From: Gammaproteobacteria bacterium | Lineage (GTDB): Bacteria; Pseudomonadota; Gammaproteobacteria; Pseudomonadales; Cellvibrionaceae | Assembly: GCA_004173475.1 (NCBI GenBank) | Contig: SEBU01000001.1 | Coordinates: 930,001 to 994,000 of the forward strand | Length of the DNA: 64,000 nucleotides | Direction: 5' to 3' | Shown: in pieces, positions 19,652-29,149 of the stretch | Layout of the letters: each line of letters opens with the position of its first letter | How positions within the stretch are numbered: the first letter of the stretch is position 1 | Position numbers and translations under genes: made by a program | The notes under the pieces: model-generated | Told to the model about the DNA's origin: nothing | Seen by the model: the letters and a program-made list of their open reading frames with translations, nothing else | Database searches by the model: none

Positions 19652-21868
19652 ATGCCTAACACTATCCTGGAAATTGCACTTCCCACTCCGATGCGACGCC
19701 GTTTTGACTACCTCGCGCCGCTTGAAATGAGCGATTCAGATGCAGCGCAATTATCCGCGGGCGTACTGGTGCGCGTACCTTTTGGCCATCAGGAACTCAT
19801 TGGAATACTGATGCGTGTCAAAGACAGCACTGAGCAAAACATTGAAAAATTGCGCGCTGCACTTGCGATCATAGATCCGCAACCCGCGCTTGATCAGGAG
19901 TTGCTTGAGCTAATAGGTTGGGCAGCAGATTATTATCAGTGCCCTGAAGGAGAAGCACTAAGCGCCGCGTTGCCCGTGCTTCTGCGACAGGGTGAGGCTG
20001 CACAGGAGCGCCATGAGCCATGCTGGCAATTGACCATTGAGGGTAAAGGTCTGCCGGATGGAGCACTTAAACGTGCTCCGAAACAAGCGCTCTTGATAGC
20101 GGCTCTACAACAGCAAAAAAAACTAAGCCGTAGTGAAATTACCGCGTTGGATATACCCACCAACGTCATCAAAGTACTGGCAGACAAAAAGCTTATAGAA
20201 AAAGCTGAGGTTGATGACTCTGCCCCGAAGATGTCGTCCAATATTTATCGCCAATCGCCGCTCATCTTGAACGACGAGCAATTATCTGCCCTCGAACAAA
20301 TTAGCCTCGGGGAATTTCAAATTAGTCTTTTGGATGGTGCGACCGGTAGCGGTAAGACCGAGATTTACTTGCAAGCCATTTCAAAGGTGTTGGAAGCAGG
20401 GCAACAAGCCTTGGTGCTGGTCCCTGAAATTGGGCTTACACCTCAAACGATCGCGCGGTTTCAAAAACGTTTTGCTGTTGCGATAGCCGTCCTGCATTCA
20501 GGGTTAAATGATCGTGAGCGCCTGGATGCCTGGCTGCACGCCCGTTCCGGCAAAGCACGAATAATCATAGGTACACGGTCTGCGATTTTTACGCCCATAC
20601 CCAAGCTGGGCATTATCATTATTGATGAGGAACATGATGGATCTTTCAAGCAACAGGATGGGTTTCGATATTCAGCCAGAGATCTGGCTGCTGTACGTGC
20701 GAGCCGCTTACAAATTCCGCTAATACTTGGGTCAGCTACAGCATCACTCGAAACGCTGCATAACGCCCAGCACGGGCGCTATCAACATCTGAAACTTCAT
20801 ACTCGGGCGGGTAACGCCGCACCGCCTGAAATTCAGTTAATGGATATACGAGGGCAAACTCTTAGTGAAGGCTTTTCCCTCGAAACGAAAGTAGCCATTG
20901 GTAATGAGATTGCAGCGGGCAACCAAGTGCTGGTTTTTCTTAACCGTCGGGGCTACGCACCGACGCTTGAGTGTCACGATTGCGGTTGGCTGGCAGTATG
21001 TCCGCATTGCGATTTGCGCATAACGGTTCATCAAAACCCCCGTCATCTGCATTGCCATCATTGCGGGCATCAACGCGCAATACCACGCAGTTGCCCAAAT
21101 TGCAGAAGCAGTAAATTACAACCTTTGGGACAAGGTACGGAGCGGAGCGAAATTGTCTTGCGCGAGTGGTTCCCTACTACTCCCATTATTCGTGTGGACC
21201 GCGACTCGACTCGCGCTAAAAACGCCATGGATAAAATCCTGAGCGAAGTTCAGCAAGGCGAACCTTGCATTTTGATCGGTACGCAGATGCTCGCCAAAGG
21301 CCATCATTTTGCAGATGTCACATTGGTTGTCATCATTGATGCAGACGCCGGTCTTTTTAGTACAGATTTTCGTGGCCCTGAGCGAATGGGGCAGTTGTTA
21401 CTGCAAGTTTCCGGGCGTGCCGGGCGTGCCGAAAAACCAGGACGAGTGATATTACAGAGCCATCATACCGATCATCCGCTGGTACAAACCTTATTTTTCA
21501 AGGGCTATCAGGCATTTGCCGATTTAATCTTGCAGGAACGCCAAATCGCCCTGCTACCGCCCTACAGATATCTCACTCTGCTTCGCGCCGAAAGCAAAAG
21601 ACCCGAACTCGCGATGGAGTTTTTGAAGTTGGCGCGCGCCGAAGCTCAGGCCATTTCACCATCAAGCCCCGAGTTGAATTATCTTGGCCCGCTACCCGCG
21701 ATGATCGAACGTCGCGGTGACCGTTTTCGCTTTCAACTGCAATTCAATAGCGCGCAACGCAAACCGCTACATGCGCTGCTAAGTCAACTAACGCAAATTC
21801 TGGAAACAAATGCCTTGAGTAAGCGTGTACGTTGGGCGCTAGATGTTGATCCATCCGAAATGGGTTAG
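19652..21868 (+). CDS. priA: Primosomal protein N', replication-restart helicase
   Basis: Superfamily 2 DNA helicase that recognises stalled forks and reloads the replisome. It is 738 residues from MPNTILEIALPTPMRRRFDYLAP, which is the conserved start of the DNA-binding domain; an extension to 19508 looks non-coding. Walker A is LLDGATGSGKTEIYLQA and Walker B is IIIIDEEHDGSFKQQ. The zinc-binding block has eight cysteines: CHDCGWLAVCPHCDL, then CHHCGHQRAIPRSCPNC. The helicase motif QVSGRAGRAEKPGRVILQ follows. In Pseudomonas priA is followed by argS; here a hydrolase gene takes that position. Confidence 0.96.
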   Translation: MPNTILEIALPTPMRRRFDYLAPLEMSDSDAAQLSAGVLVRVPFGHQELIGILMRVKDSTEQNIEKLRAALAIIDPQPALDQELLELIGWAADYYQCPEGEALSAALPVLLRQGEAAQERHEPCWQLTIEGKGLPDGALKRAPKQALLIAALQQQKKLSRSEITALDIPTNVIKVLADKKLIEKAEVDDSAPKMSSNIYRQSPLILNDEQLSALEQISLGEFQISLLDGATGSGKTEIYLQAISKVLEAGQQALVLVPEIGLTPQTIARFQKRFAVAIAVLHSGLNDRERLDAWLHARSGKARIIIGTRSAIFTPIPKLGIIIIDEEHDGSFKQQDGFRYSARDLAAVRASRLQIPLILGSATASLETLHNAQHGRYQHLKLHTRAGNAAPPEIQLMDIRGQTLSEGFSLETKVAIGNEIAAGNQVLVFLNRRGYAPTLECHDCGWLAVCPHCDLRITVHQNPRHLHCHHCGHQRAIPRSCPNCRSSKLQPLGQGTERSEIVLREWFPTTPIIRVDRDSTRAKNAMDKILSEVQQGEPCILIGTQMLAKGHHFADVTLVVIIDADAGLFSTDFRGPERMGQLLLQVSGRAGRAEKPGRVILQSHHTDHPLVQTLFFKGYQAFADLILQERQIALLPPYRYLTLLRAESKRPELAMEFLKLARAEAQAISPSSPELNYLGPLPAMIERRGDRFRFQLQFNSAQRKPLHALLSQLTQILETNALSKRVRWALDVDPSEMG

Positions 21869-21993
21869 CTTTGTCGCCCCACACATCCTATGTTAACTGC
21901 CGCCTGGAACGTCTATCTTCTACCTCTTAAGCTAAGTAGCTGATACTTACATATAGTTATTTAACAATGATTCGACTTACCGTAGCCTGAAAT

Positions 21994-22872
21994 ATGCATC
22001 AACCCGTTACTGAAACCAATATAAAAGCCTACCAACCACCACCAGGTTTTTTCACAAAATGGAGGCGCAGATTGATTAACCTAGCGATTTTCGCCTTCAT
22101 CGCCTGGCTGCTAGCCGTAGCATTTGTATGGTACAGCCAGGAAAAACTACTTTTTCATCCAGACCCGGCTACGCCCAATCACAAATTCGATTTAACCAAC
22201 ACCTCAGAAGTTTATATAGATGTTCCAGGGGCAAAGCTACATGCACTTTACCTGCGCCAACCTGAGGAGCAGAGCCGCGGTATTATTTTATTTTTACATG
22301 GCAACGCAGGTAATCTGGAAACCTGGTTTACTCATGCGGATTTCTGGTTAGAGACGGGTTATGACGTGCTGATGCCTGACTACCGGGGCTTCGGAAAAAG
22401 TACTGGAAAAATTCTGAGCGAAGAACAATTAAATGATGACGTACTGCGGGTATGGAATTTTGTCGCGCCAAATTATCACGGTAAAAAACAGGTTATTTAC
22501 GGACGCTCCCTCGGTACCGGCTTGGCTGCCACTCTTGCAAGCGAAATTTCCACAGACCTGCTGATACTTGTCTCGCCCTATACCAGCATGACTGATGTTG
22601 CGCACGAATATTACCCCTGGGTGCCCGGCGGAATTTTGCGGTACCCATTAAAAACTGACCAGGTTTTACCGCAACTACGTAATAAAATACTTATGCTGCA
22701 CGGTACCGACGATAAATTAATATCCATCGAGCACAGCCGACGTCTGCAAAAACTAAATTCGGCGGCGCAGCTCATAGAAATTGATGAAGCAGGTCACAGC
22801 GATATTCATGAATTCCCATCTTACGTAACCGCACTCAAAGAAGCTTTAGCGTCGCTGTCTACGAAGCAATAA
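21994..22872 (+). CDS. Membrane-anchored alpha/beta hydrolase
   Basis: A 292-residue serine hydrolase of the ABHD13/Bem46-like group; substrate unknown. A single membrane helix at about 29-49 anchors it, with the catalytic domain probably outside the cytoplasm. Visible motifs are the oxyanion region LFLHGNAGNLETW, the nucleophile elbow YGRSLGTGLA (catalytic Ser in GRSLG), the acid in LHGTDDKLI, and the catalytic His in EAGHSDIHEFP. It lies between priA and the SPOR gene where argS occurs in Pseudomonas. No clear ribosome site is seen before the ATG. Confidence 0.85.
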   Translation: MHQPVTETNIKAYQPPPGFFTKWRRRLINLAIFAFIAWLLAVAFVWYSQEKLLFHPDPATPNHKFDLTNTSEVYIDVPGAKLHALYLRQPEEQSRGIILFLHGNAGNLETWFTHADFWLETGYDVLMPDYRGFGKSTGKILSEEQLNDDVLRVWNFVAPNYHGKKQVIYGRSLGTGLAATLASEISTDLLILVSPYTSMTDVAHEYYPWVPGGILRYPLKTDQVLPQLRNKILMLHGTDDKLISIEHSRRLQKLNSAAQLIEIDEAGHSDIHEFPSYVTALKEALASLSTKQ

Positions 22873-23018
22873 ATGTAACATTAGATGCTGCACTGCGCGG
22901 TTCGAAGATGCGCGTAGTGACTCACTCAACCAATCCATTTACAATCCGGCTTTCCATTTCAATATAACAATCGATTAAACCTCTGGTCTCAGCTGACCCT
23001 ACCAAGATTTCAATTCGC

Positions 23019-23588
23019 ATGAGTAAAGATTTCGCCAAACGCAACGCGGCCCCTAATCGCCGGACATCCGCATCGAAGAGCAAACAAGTTCCTACTTGGT
23101 TGTGGTTTGTGGCGGGAGCGATTTGTGGTGCATTTGCCATGGCATTGGTGTTTACCCTGCATACGCCTAAGCCTGTGACCGATCCAAATTCCGTGGCTGA
23201 AAAGCCGGTTGAATCTGAATCTAAAACACCTAAACCACGATTTGATTTTTATAAATTATTGCAAGAGAGCGAACAAATAGTTCCCGCGACCGAGACCATG
23301 GGCGAAACGGAGAAAGCGCCGGAAAATCCTGCAAATAATATCGAATATATATTGCAGGTAGGATCATTTCCGAATCAAACGGAAGCTGACAAATTGCGCG
23401 CACAACTCATTTTGCTGAACCTCGATGCGCACATCGAATCGGTTGAAATTCACAAAGGCGAGATTTGGCATCGAGTTGTTGTAGGGCCGTTTAGTTCTCA
23501 AGAAAAACTCGCCAGTGCGCGCTCATCACTCGTCGCTAATCAATATACCGCCCTGGTTTTAAAGCGAGCCAAAAACGGTAAGAAATAG
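23019..23588 (+). CDS. SPOR domain membrane protein (FtsN-like)
   Basis: A 189-residue bitopic protein with a basic N-terminus, a membrane helix at about 27-47 (WLWFVAGAICGAFAMALVFTL), a proline/acid-rich linker and a C-terminal SPOR domain (about 110-185; YILQVGSFPNQTEADKLRAQ and WHRVVVGPFSSQEKL). SPOR domains bind septal glycans lacking stem peptides, and FtsN-like proteins act in cell division. The position directly before hslVU matches the Pseudomonas arrangement. Whether this is the essential FtsN or an accessory SPOR protein cannot be told from sequence. Confidence 0.88.
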   Translation: MSKDFAKRNAAPNRRTSASKSKQVPTWLWFVAGAICGAFAMALVFTLHTPKPVTDPNSVAEKPVESESKTPKPRFDFYKLLQESEQIVPATETMGETEKAPENPANNIEYILQVGSFPNQTEADKLRAQLILLNLDAHIESVEIHKGEIWHRVVVGPFSSQEKLASARSSLVANQYTALVLKRAKNGKK

Positions 23589-23630
23589 TTGCCGTCCCAA
23601 TCGGGGCGTCAACTAGTAAATTTTCCACTG

Positions 23631-23658
23631 CTTGAAATTTTGTGCGCCGCCCCCACTT
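23631..23658 (+). promoter_or_regulatory. Sigma-32 (heat shock) type promoter before hslVU
   Basis: CTTGAA (23631-23636), a 14-base spacer, then CCCCACTT (23651-23658) match the E. coli sigma-32 consensus CTTGAA-N13-15-CCCCATnT with one mismatch. The predicted start is about 35 bases before the hslV GTG. hslVU is a classic heat-shock operon, which supports the call. Confidence 0.75.
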
Positions 23659-23696
23659 CATTTGCTCATGTCAGCCTCATTCTGTAAGGATTTTCT

Positions 23697-24221
23697 GTGA
23701 CTACTATTTTGTGCGTTCGCCGCGATAATCAGGTGGTTATTGGTGGTGATGGTCAAGTATCGCTTGGCAATACGGTTATGAAGGGCAATGCCCGCAAGGT
23801 GCGTCGCTTATATAAAAATCAGGTTATTGCCGGCTTTGCGGGCGGTACCGCTGATGCGTTTACCTTGTTTGAGCGCTTCGAGGCAAAGCTTGAGGCGCAC
23901 AACGGGCAGTTAACACGCGCCGCTGTAGAACTTGCAAAAGACTGGCGAACGGATCGCAGTTTACGACGTCTGGAGGCTTTGCTTGCGGTAGCTGATAAAG
24001 AAGCATCTTTAATTATTACTGGAAACGGCGATGTCATTCAGCCGGAAGACGATTTAATTGCGATAGGTTCAGGCGGAAATTATGCGCAAGCCGCCGCACG
24101 CGCGCTCCTGGAAAACACCGAATTAAATGCGCGAGATATCGTTGAAAAAGGTTTGAAAATTGCGGGTGATATTTGTGTATTTACCAATAGCAATTTAACG
24201 ATTGAAGCGTTGGATTATTAA
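23697..24221 (+). CDS. hslV: ATP-dependent protease HslVU, peptidase subunit
   Basis: Twelve-subunit threonine protease that degrades unfolded and regulatory proteins with HslU. It is 174 residues. The GTG start, with AAGGA upstream, gives [20 protein letters not shown]; removal of Met exposes the catalytic N-terminal Thr. [16 protein letters not shown] and [17 protein letters not shown] are family signatures. It lies 130 bases before hslU and behind a sigma-32-like promoter. Confidence 0.97.
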   Translation: MTTILCVRRDNQVVIGGDGQVSLGNTVMKGNARKVRRLYKNQVIAGFAGGTADAFTLFERFEAKLEAHNGQLTRAAVELAKDWRTDRSLRRLEALLAVADKEASLIITGNGDVIQPEDDLIAIGSGGNYAQAAARALLENTELNARDIVEKGLKIAGDICVFTNSNLTIEALDY

Positions 24222-24351
24222 ATTGTTTTACCTGCCGCAAGACTAAACCAATCTCTCGTTTGTTTTCACCAACTTTTCTCTAGTGCTCGGCAAAGCAAGC
24301 AAGGGACCGTTTGGTACCAAAAAATTTAAACTTAAATTTCAAGAGTTTTTT

Positions 24352-25674
24352 ATGTCTACCATGACTCCGCGCGAAATCGTGCATGAATTAGATAAACATA
24401 TTATTGGTCAACAGGACGCTAAACGCGCTGTTGCTATTGCGTTACGCAACCGCTGGCGACGCATGCAAGTTGCTGAAGAAATGCGCGGTGAAATTACACC
24501 TAAAAATATTTTGATGATCGGCCCTACGGGTGTTGGTAAAACCGAAATCGCACGCCGACTGGCAAAACTTGCCAATGCACCATTTATTAAAGTGGAAGCC
24601 ACAAAATTTACCGAAGTCGGTTACGTTGGCCGCGATGTAGAATCCATTATTCGTGACCTTATGGACGTTGCCATAAAATTGCGTCGCGAGCAGGCAATGA
24701 AAAGTGTGGAGTTTCGCGCTGCAGAAGCTGCTGAAGAACGTATTTTAGATGTTCTGCTTCCACCCGCGCGCGACATAGCCGATGAAGAGAACAAACATGA
24801 GTCCAGCACACGCCAAATTTTTCGGAAAAAATTACGCGAAGGTGAACTCAATGATAAAGAAATTGAAATTGATGTAGCCGCCGCGTCTGTAGGTATCGAA
24901 ATAATGGCACCGCCAGGCATGGAGGACATGACTAACCAATTGCAAAATATGTTTTCATCCTTAGGCAGGGAGAAAACAAAAAAAGCAAAAATGTCTATTA
25001 AAAAAGCGCTCAAATATCTGCAGGATGAAGAAGCTGCAAAGCTGGTGAGTGAAGAAGATATAAAAACCCAGGCAGTTACTGCGGTAGAGCAAAATGGAAT
25101 AGTTTTTATCGATGAGATTGACAAAGTTGCCCGTCGCGGAAATGTAGGCGGCGCCGATGTATCACGCGAAGGCGTTCAGCGTGATTTGCTGCCATTAATT
25201 GAAGGCTGCACCGTGACAACAAAACACGGCACCATTAAAACAGACCATATTTTATTTATTACATCCGGTGCATTCCATCTCAGCAAACCTTCAGACCTTA
25301 TCCCCGAATTGCAGGGTCGCTTACCTATTCGCGTTGAATTGCAAGCGCTTACACCTGACGATTTCGAACGCATATTAACCGAACCAAAAGCATCGCTTAC
25401 CGAACAACAAATAGCATTGTTAAAAACGGAAGGTGTGGATATTGTTTTTACCAAAGACGGTATTAGACGTATCGCCGAAACTGCTTTCGAAGTTAATGAG
25501 CGCACTGAAAATATTGGTGCTCGGCGATTACATACCATCCTCGAACGTTTGCTTGAAGATATTTCGTTTGACGCAGGCGATGATAAAAAACAAATAGAAA
25601 TAAATGCGGCCTACGTAGAACAACATTTAGGCGAGCTTGCAAAAAACGAAGACTTAAGTCGCTATATCCTCTAA
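24352..25674 (+). CDS. hslU: ATP-dependent protease HslVU, ATPase subunit
   Basis: AAA+ unfoldase that feeds substrates to HslV. It is 440 residues from [20 protein letters not shown], the canonical start with AAGAG upstream; a longer GTG frame to 24283 has no support. Walker A is [16 protein letters not shown] and Walker B is [15 protein letters not shown]. The substrate-recognition I domain lies between about 110 and 230, and the C-terminal tail LSRYIL inserts into HslV pockets. Confidence 0.97.
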   Translation: MSTMTPREIVHELDKHIIGQQDAKRAVAIALRNRWRRMQVAEEMRGEITPKNILMIGPTGVGKTEIARRLAKLANAPFIKVEATKFTEVGYVGRDVESIIRDLMDVAIKLRREQAMKSVEFRAAEAAEERILDVLLPPARDIADEENKHESSTRQIFRKKLREGELNDKEIEIDVAAASVGIEIMAPPGMEDMTNQLQNMFSSLGREKTKKAKMSIKKALKYLQDEEAAKLVSEEDIKTQAVTAVEQNGIVFIDEIDKVARRGNVGGADVSREGVQRDLLPLIEGCTVTTKHGTIKTDHILFITSGAFHLSKPSDLIPELQGRLPIRVELQALTPDDFERILTEPKASLTEQQIALLKTEGVDIVFTKDGIRRIAETAFEVNERTENIGARRLHTILERLLEDISFDAGDDKKQIEINAAYVEQHLGELAKNEDLSRYIL

Positions 25675-25678
25675 CTGT

Positions 25679-26068
25679 GTGACCAAGATGCAGAAAATTC
25701 CCACTAAAATTCAACTTCATAAGCAATCGCAACAACTGGAGTTGCATTTTGGTGCGGAAAAATTCTTATTAACGTCAGAATTTTTACGTGTCCACTCCCC
25801 CAGCGCAGAAGTGATGGGCCACGGCCCTAACCAAGCTGTTTTGCAATACGGCAAGAAAGATGTTGCGATCAATAAAATAGAGCGCGCTGGAAATTATGCC
25901 ATTAAAATATTTTTTAATGATAATCATGACTCAGGTATTTACACCTGGGCCTATCTGTATGAGTTGGGTAGTACGCAGGAAAAATTATGGCGTGATTATT
26001 TGGATGCCCTTCTCCATGCGGGAAAGACCCGAGAAAAGGACACCAGCATCGTAAAATTTATTAATTGA
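25679..26068 (+). CDS. DUF971 (GBBH-like N-terminal) protein
   Basis: A 129-residue small cytoplasmic protein of the DUF971 family, also found as the N-terminal domain of gamma-butyrobetaine hydroxylases. Family features seen are PTKIQLHKQSQQLELHF, the SEFLRVHSPSAEV segment, and HDSGIYTWAYLYELG, the conserved C-terminal half. It begins with GTG four bases after the hslU stop (or ATG at 25688), so it is probably the third gene of the hslVU transcript, as in Pseudomonas. Function is not known; members are often linked to Fe-S or metal homeostasis. Confidence 0.85.
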   Translation: MTKMQKIPTKIQLHKQSQQLELHFGAEKFLLTSEFLRVHSPSAEVMGHGPNQAVLQYGKKDVAINKIERAGNYAIKIFFNDNHDSGIYTWAYLYELGSTQEKLWRDYLDALLHAGKTREKDTSIVKFIN

Positions 26069-26102
26069 TGGGTTGTTGATCTAACGATTTAGTACAGCTG
26101 GA

Positions 26103-26915
26103 CTAATCGTTCCAGCTAACAATGCCGGTATAAGCCGTAATTAAAATGATCAATCCAAACGCAATGCGGTACCACGCAAATATTTCATAAGTGTGATTCG
26201 CCACAAACCGCACTAATGTTCGCACTGCTAACCACGCGCTAAAAAACGCAGTTATAAAACCTGCCGCAAACATGGGAACATCACTCGCGTGTAACAAATC
26301 GCGATGCTTGAAGATGTCATAAAAAGTCGCGGCGAACATCGTAGGCACCGCAAGAAAAAATGAAAATTCCGCAGCAACCTTACGATCCAGACCAATAAAT
26401 AACCCACCGATAATGGTAGCGCCGGAGCGCGATGTACCAGGCACCATGGACACAACCTGGAATAAGCCAACTTTAAGCGCATCTTTCCAAGTCATTTCAT
26501 CAACATTGGTAACACGAACCTGATGCTGGCGCCGCTCCGCCCAGAGAATAACTACTCCACCAAGAATCAACATGGTCGCAACACTGATTGGATTAAATAA
26601 ATAGGTTTTGATGATCGAGATAAATAACACACCCATGATGGCGGCGGGTAAAAAAGCAACGATCAAATTGCGAATGAAGCTTTGCGATTTGGAATCATTA
26701 AACATCCCTGATGCGACGCCAATAAATTTACGTCTGTATTCAACGACCACTGCGAGGATTGCACCTAATTGAATAGCGATTTCAAAAACACGCCCATCGT
26801 TATGAAAACCAATAAGATCACCTACTACTATTAAATGACCTGTACTCGATATCGGTAAAAACTCAGTAAAACCTTCAACAATTCCGAGCAAAATAGCTTG
26901 CAAAAAATTTCCCAT
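26103..26915 (-). CDS. uppP: Undecaprenyl-diphosphatase
   Basis: Integral membrane phosphatase that recycles undecaprenyl diphosphate to the monophosphate carrier for peptidoglycan and LPS synthesis; it also confers bacitracin tolerance. It is 270 residues with about eight hydrophobic segments. Two conserved active-site regions are present: EGFTEFLPISSTGHLI near the N-terminus and VPGTSRSGATIIGGL in the middle. It is convergent with the DUF971 gene and divergent from the DUF4136 lipoprotein gene. Confidence 0.96.
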   Translation of the reverse strand: MGNFLQAILLGIVEGFTEFLPISSTGHLIVVGDLIGFHNDGRVFEIAIQLGAILAVVVEYRRKFIGVASGMFNDSKSQSFIRNLIVAFLPAAIMGVLFISIIKTYLFNPISVATMLILGGVVILWAERRQHQVRVTNVDEMTWKDALKVGLFQVVSMVPGTSRSGATIIGGLFIGLDRKVAAEFSFFLAVPTMFAATFYDIFKHRDLLHASDVPMFAAGFITAFFSAWLAVRTLVRFVANHTYEIFAWYRIAFGLIILITAYTGIVSWND

Positions 26916-27076
26916 ACATCTCTCATATTGAATCGAATCACGAAAACGCGGTCATACTATCCACATCCAACCTAAACGGCAATGCTGCTCATGGTAAGCC
27001 GCATATTTGCAATCGTATTTAATAGGACTATGATGACAAATTCATTGTCGCGCAGTTCCCACTAACGGAGAGATAC

Positions 27077-27631
27077 ATGCGTCAAACTTTTAAATTGTTA
27101 ACTACCATTAGCGCAGTTTTGTTCGTAACATTTTTTCTGACAAGTTGCGCCAACACGAATAAAGTCACACAAGATTTCAAACCGGATACAGACTTTAGTT
27201 CTTATAAAACATTTAGCTGGCATAACTTCTCATCAGATGTTCATGGTAATGATCAGATAGCTATTCAGCATGAAATTGAGCAACAATTAAGCCAACAAGG
27301 CTTTCAATTGGTCGCTACAAATGCTGACGTCGTGCTGGATCTTACAATCATCAAGCATGTTGCGTCGGCCTCATCTACAGGTGTTGGTTTATCGGTAGGC
27401 CTACCAATCGGCCGACACGGGTCTATTGGCTTGGGGACGAGCAAACTACTAGGTAAGGACGAAAAATTTTCTGCATTAATTATTCTGGATATTACTGCAA
27501 AGGCAAGTAATCAAGTGCTCTGGCGCGGGTCTGCAGACGAAGTTCCGCTGGATTATTTTACATTACGCAACCAGGCTAAATTAAATCCGATACTGCGCGA
27601 TTTGGTTAAACAATTCCCACCCAAAAAGTAG
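27077..27631 (+). CDS. DUF4136 lipoprotein
   Basis: A 184-residue predicted lipoprotein. The signal peptide ends in the lipobox LTSCANTN (Cys24). The DUF4136 fold is suggested by the opening TDFSSYKTFSWHNF and by the paired TNADVVLDLTIIKH segment; a Gly-rich stretch (STGVGLSVGLPIGRHGSIGLG) precedes the C-terminal strand with VLWRGSADE. An ATG with GGAGAG upstream supports the start. Function is unknown; members are envelope lipoproteins of Gram-negative bacteria. Confidence 0.82.
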   Translation: MRQTFKLLTTISAVLFVTFFLTSCANTNKVTQDFKPDTDFSSYKTFSWHNFSSDVHGNDQIAIQHEIEQQLSQQGFQLVATNADVVLDLTIIKHVASASSTGVGLSVGLPIGRHGSIGLGTSKLLGKDEKFSALIILDITAKASNQVLWRGSADEVPLDYFTLRNQAKLNPILRDLVKQFPPKK

Positions 27632-27647
27632 TTCAAAAAAGGAGCAC

Positions 27648-27686
27648 AAAAAAGGGCTTGATGCTGCACACATCAAGCCCTTTTTA
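27648..27686. terminator. Bidirectional terminator, DUF4136 gene / hldE
   Basis: A 10-bp perfect stem (27654-27663 with 27671-27680) and a 7-base loop are flanked by A and T runs on both sides. It lies between two convergent genes and can serve either strand. Confidence 0.85.
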
Positions 27687-27700
27687 CATCTCAACAGTTT

Positions 27701-29125
27701 CTACTGTTGTCGAATGCGATTCACAATTGAAGTAGTGGAGCAATTTTCAAAGAAGCGCAGTACCTTAACCTTGCCACCACTTTCTTTAACAATAGAGCTA
27801 CCGACTATTTGTTCCGCCGTGTAGTCGCCGCCTTTAACCAGCACGTCCGGCTTTAGCTTACGGAGTAGGCGTTCAGGGGTATCCTCGTCAAAACTAACTA
27901 CCCAATCCACCGATTCCAGACCCGCTAATACAGCCATCCTCCTGTCTATTGGATTTATGGGGCGAGCCTGGCCTTTTAGCCGTTTAACAGATGCATCGCT
28001 ATTTAGCGCCACAACCAATCTATCGCCCTGTTTGCGTGCTTCTTCTAAATAACCTACATGACCGGCATGGATAATGTCGAAGCAGCCGTTCGTAAATACG
28101 ATTTGTTCACCATTTTCACGTACGCACTCAATAGCGTGAAGAAGCTGCTCCTCAGTTACAACGCCCCGCTCAAAAACATTTTCTGCGTGTATTGCACTTC
28201 GCAATTCTGCAGCCGTGACAATAGCGGCACCTAGCTTGCCTACCACAATGCCGGCAGCCAAATTAGCAAGCGCGATTGACTCAGGCAAAGGCTCTCCCGC
28301 CGCCAATGACGCCGCTATAACAGCGATGACAGTGTCCCCAGCGCCAGTTACGTCGTAGACTTCTCGTGCCCGCGCCGGCAGATGCACTGGAGCCCGATTC
28401 GGACGCAGCAATGTCATGCCCATCTCGCCACGAGTGACTAAAAGTGCATCTATACCTAACTGCTGTATAAGCTCCATTCCCTTGGTGACTACGACTTGCT
28501 CACTGTTACAGCTCCCGACCACCGCCTCGAACTCTGAAATGTTAGGCGTCAACAAACTAGCGCCCCGGTAGCGGGTGAAATCACCGCCTTTTGGATCTAC
28601 CAGCACGGGGATATTTGCAGCGCGCGCGCGCTTGATAAGCGATTGGCAATCCTGGAGCGTGCCCTTGGCGTAATCTGAAAGAACCAGAATTTTGGCCTTG
28701 GATATATGAGAATCAATCTTTGATTCGAAGGTACTGCTATCCTCAGCTTCGTAAGCTTCTTCAAAATCCATACGCAGAAGCTGCTGATGGCGACTCAACA
28801 CACGTAACTTAGTTATTGTCGGTCTAGTTGCGGATACCTGAAAATCAGAGACTATGTTGGCGATATCCAAGCGAGTTTTAAGTAAATTCCCGGCCGGATC
28901 ATTGCCCACCACACCTATAAGCGAGACTTGGCCACCCAGGGCAGCAATATTCAAAGCCACGTTACCGGCACCGCCAGGTCGCTCTTCTTCCAAGGACACA
29001 TTAACAATAGGTACGGGTGCTTCCGGTGAAACTCTATTACTTGAGCCATGCCAATAACGGTCTAGCATAACATCGCCCACAATCAGGACGTGGGCGGAAT
29101 CAAATAGGGGCATGGTTACACGCAT
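27701..29125 (-). CDS. hldE: Bifunctional heptose-7-phosphate kinase / heptose-1-phosphate adenylyltransferase
   Basis: Makes ADP-heptose for the LPS inner core. It is 474 residues, the fused form. The N-terminal PfkB-type kinase (about 1-320) has VLIVGDVMLDRYWHG, PGGAGNVALNIAALGG and the anion hole region DVTGAGDTVIAVIAA. The C-terminal nucleotidyltransferase (about 340-474) has FTNGCFDIIHAGHVGYL with the HxGH signature. It is followed by a strong terminator and lies 24 bases after msbA. Confidence 0.97.
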   Translation of the reverse strand: MRVTMPLFDSAHVLIVGDVMLDRYWHGSSNRVSPEAPVPIVNVSLEEERPGGAGNVALNIAALGGQVSLIGVVGNDPAGNLLKTRLDIANIVSDFQVSATRPTITKLRVLSRHQQLLRMDFEEAYEAEDSSTFESKIDSHISKAKILVLSDYAKGTLQDCQSLIKRARAANIPVLVDPKGGDFTRYRGASLLTPNISEFEAVVGSCNSEQVVVTKGMELIQQLGIDALLVTRGEMGMTLLRPNRAPVHLPARAREVYDVTGAGDTVIAVIAASLAAGEPLPESIALANLAAGIVVGKLGAAIVTAAELRSAIHAENVFERGVVTEEQLLHAIECVRENGEQIVFTNGCFDIIHAGHVGYLEEARKQGDRLVVALNSDASVKRLKGQARPINPIDRRMAVLAGLESVDWVVSFDEDTPERLLRKLKPDVLVKGGDYTAEQIVGSSIVKESGGKVKVLRFFENCSTTSIVNRIRQQ

Positions 29126-29149
29126 AACAAAAATATCCTGTATTAAAAA

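Noticed and set aside
26081-26111. Imperfect hairpin between the DUF971 and uppP genes
   Set aside because: The stem has a mismatch or bulge, includes the uppP stop codon, and has no T run on either strand.
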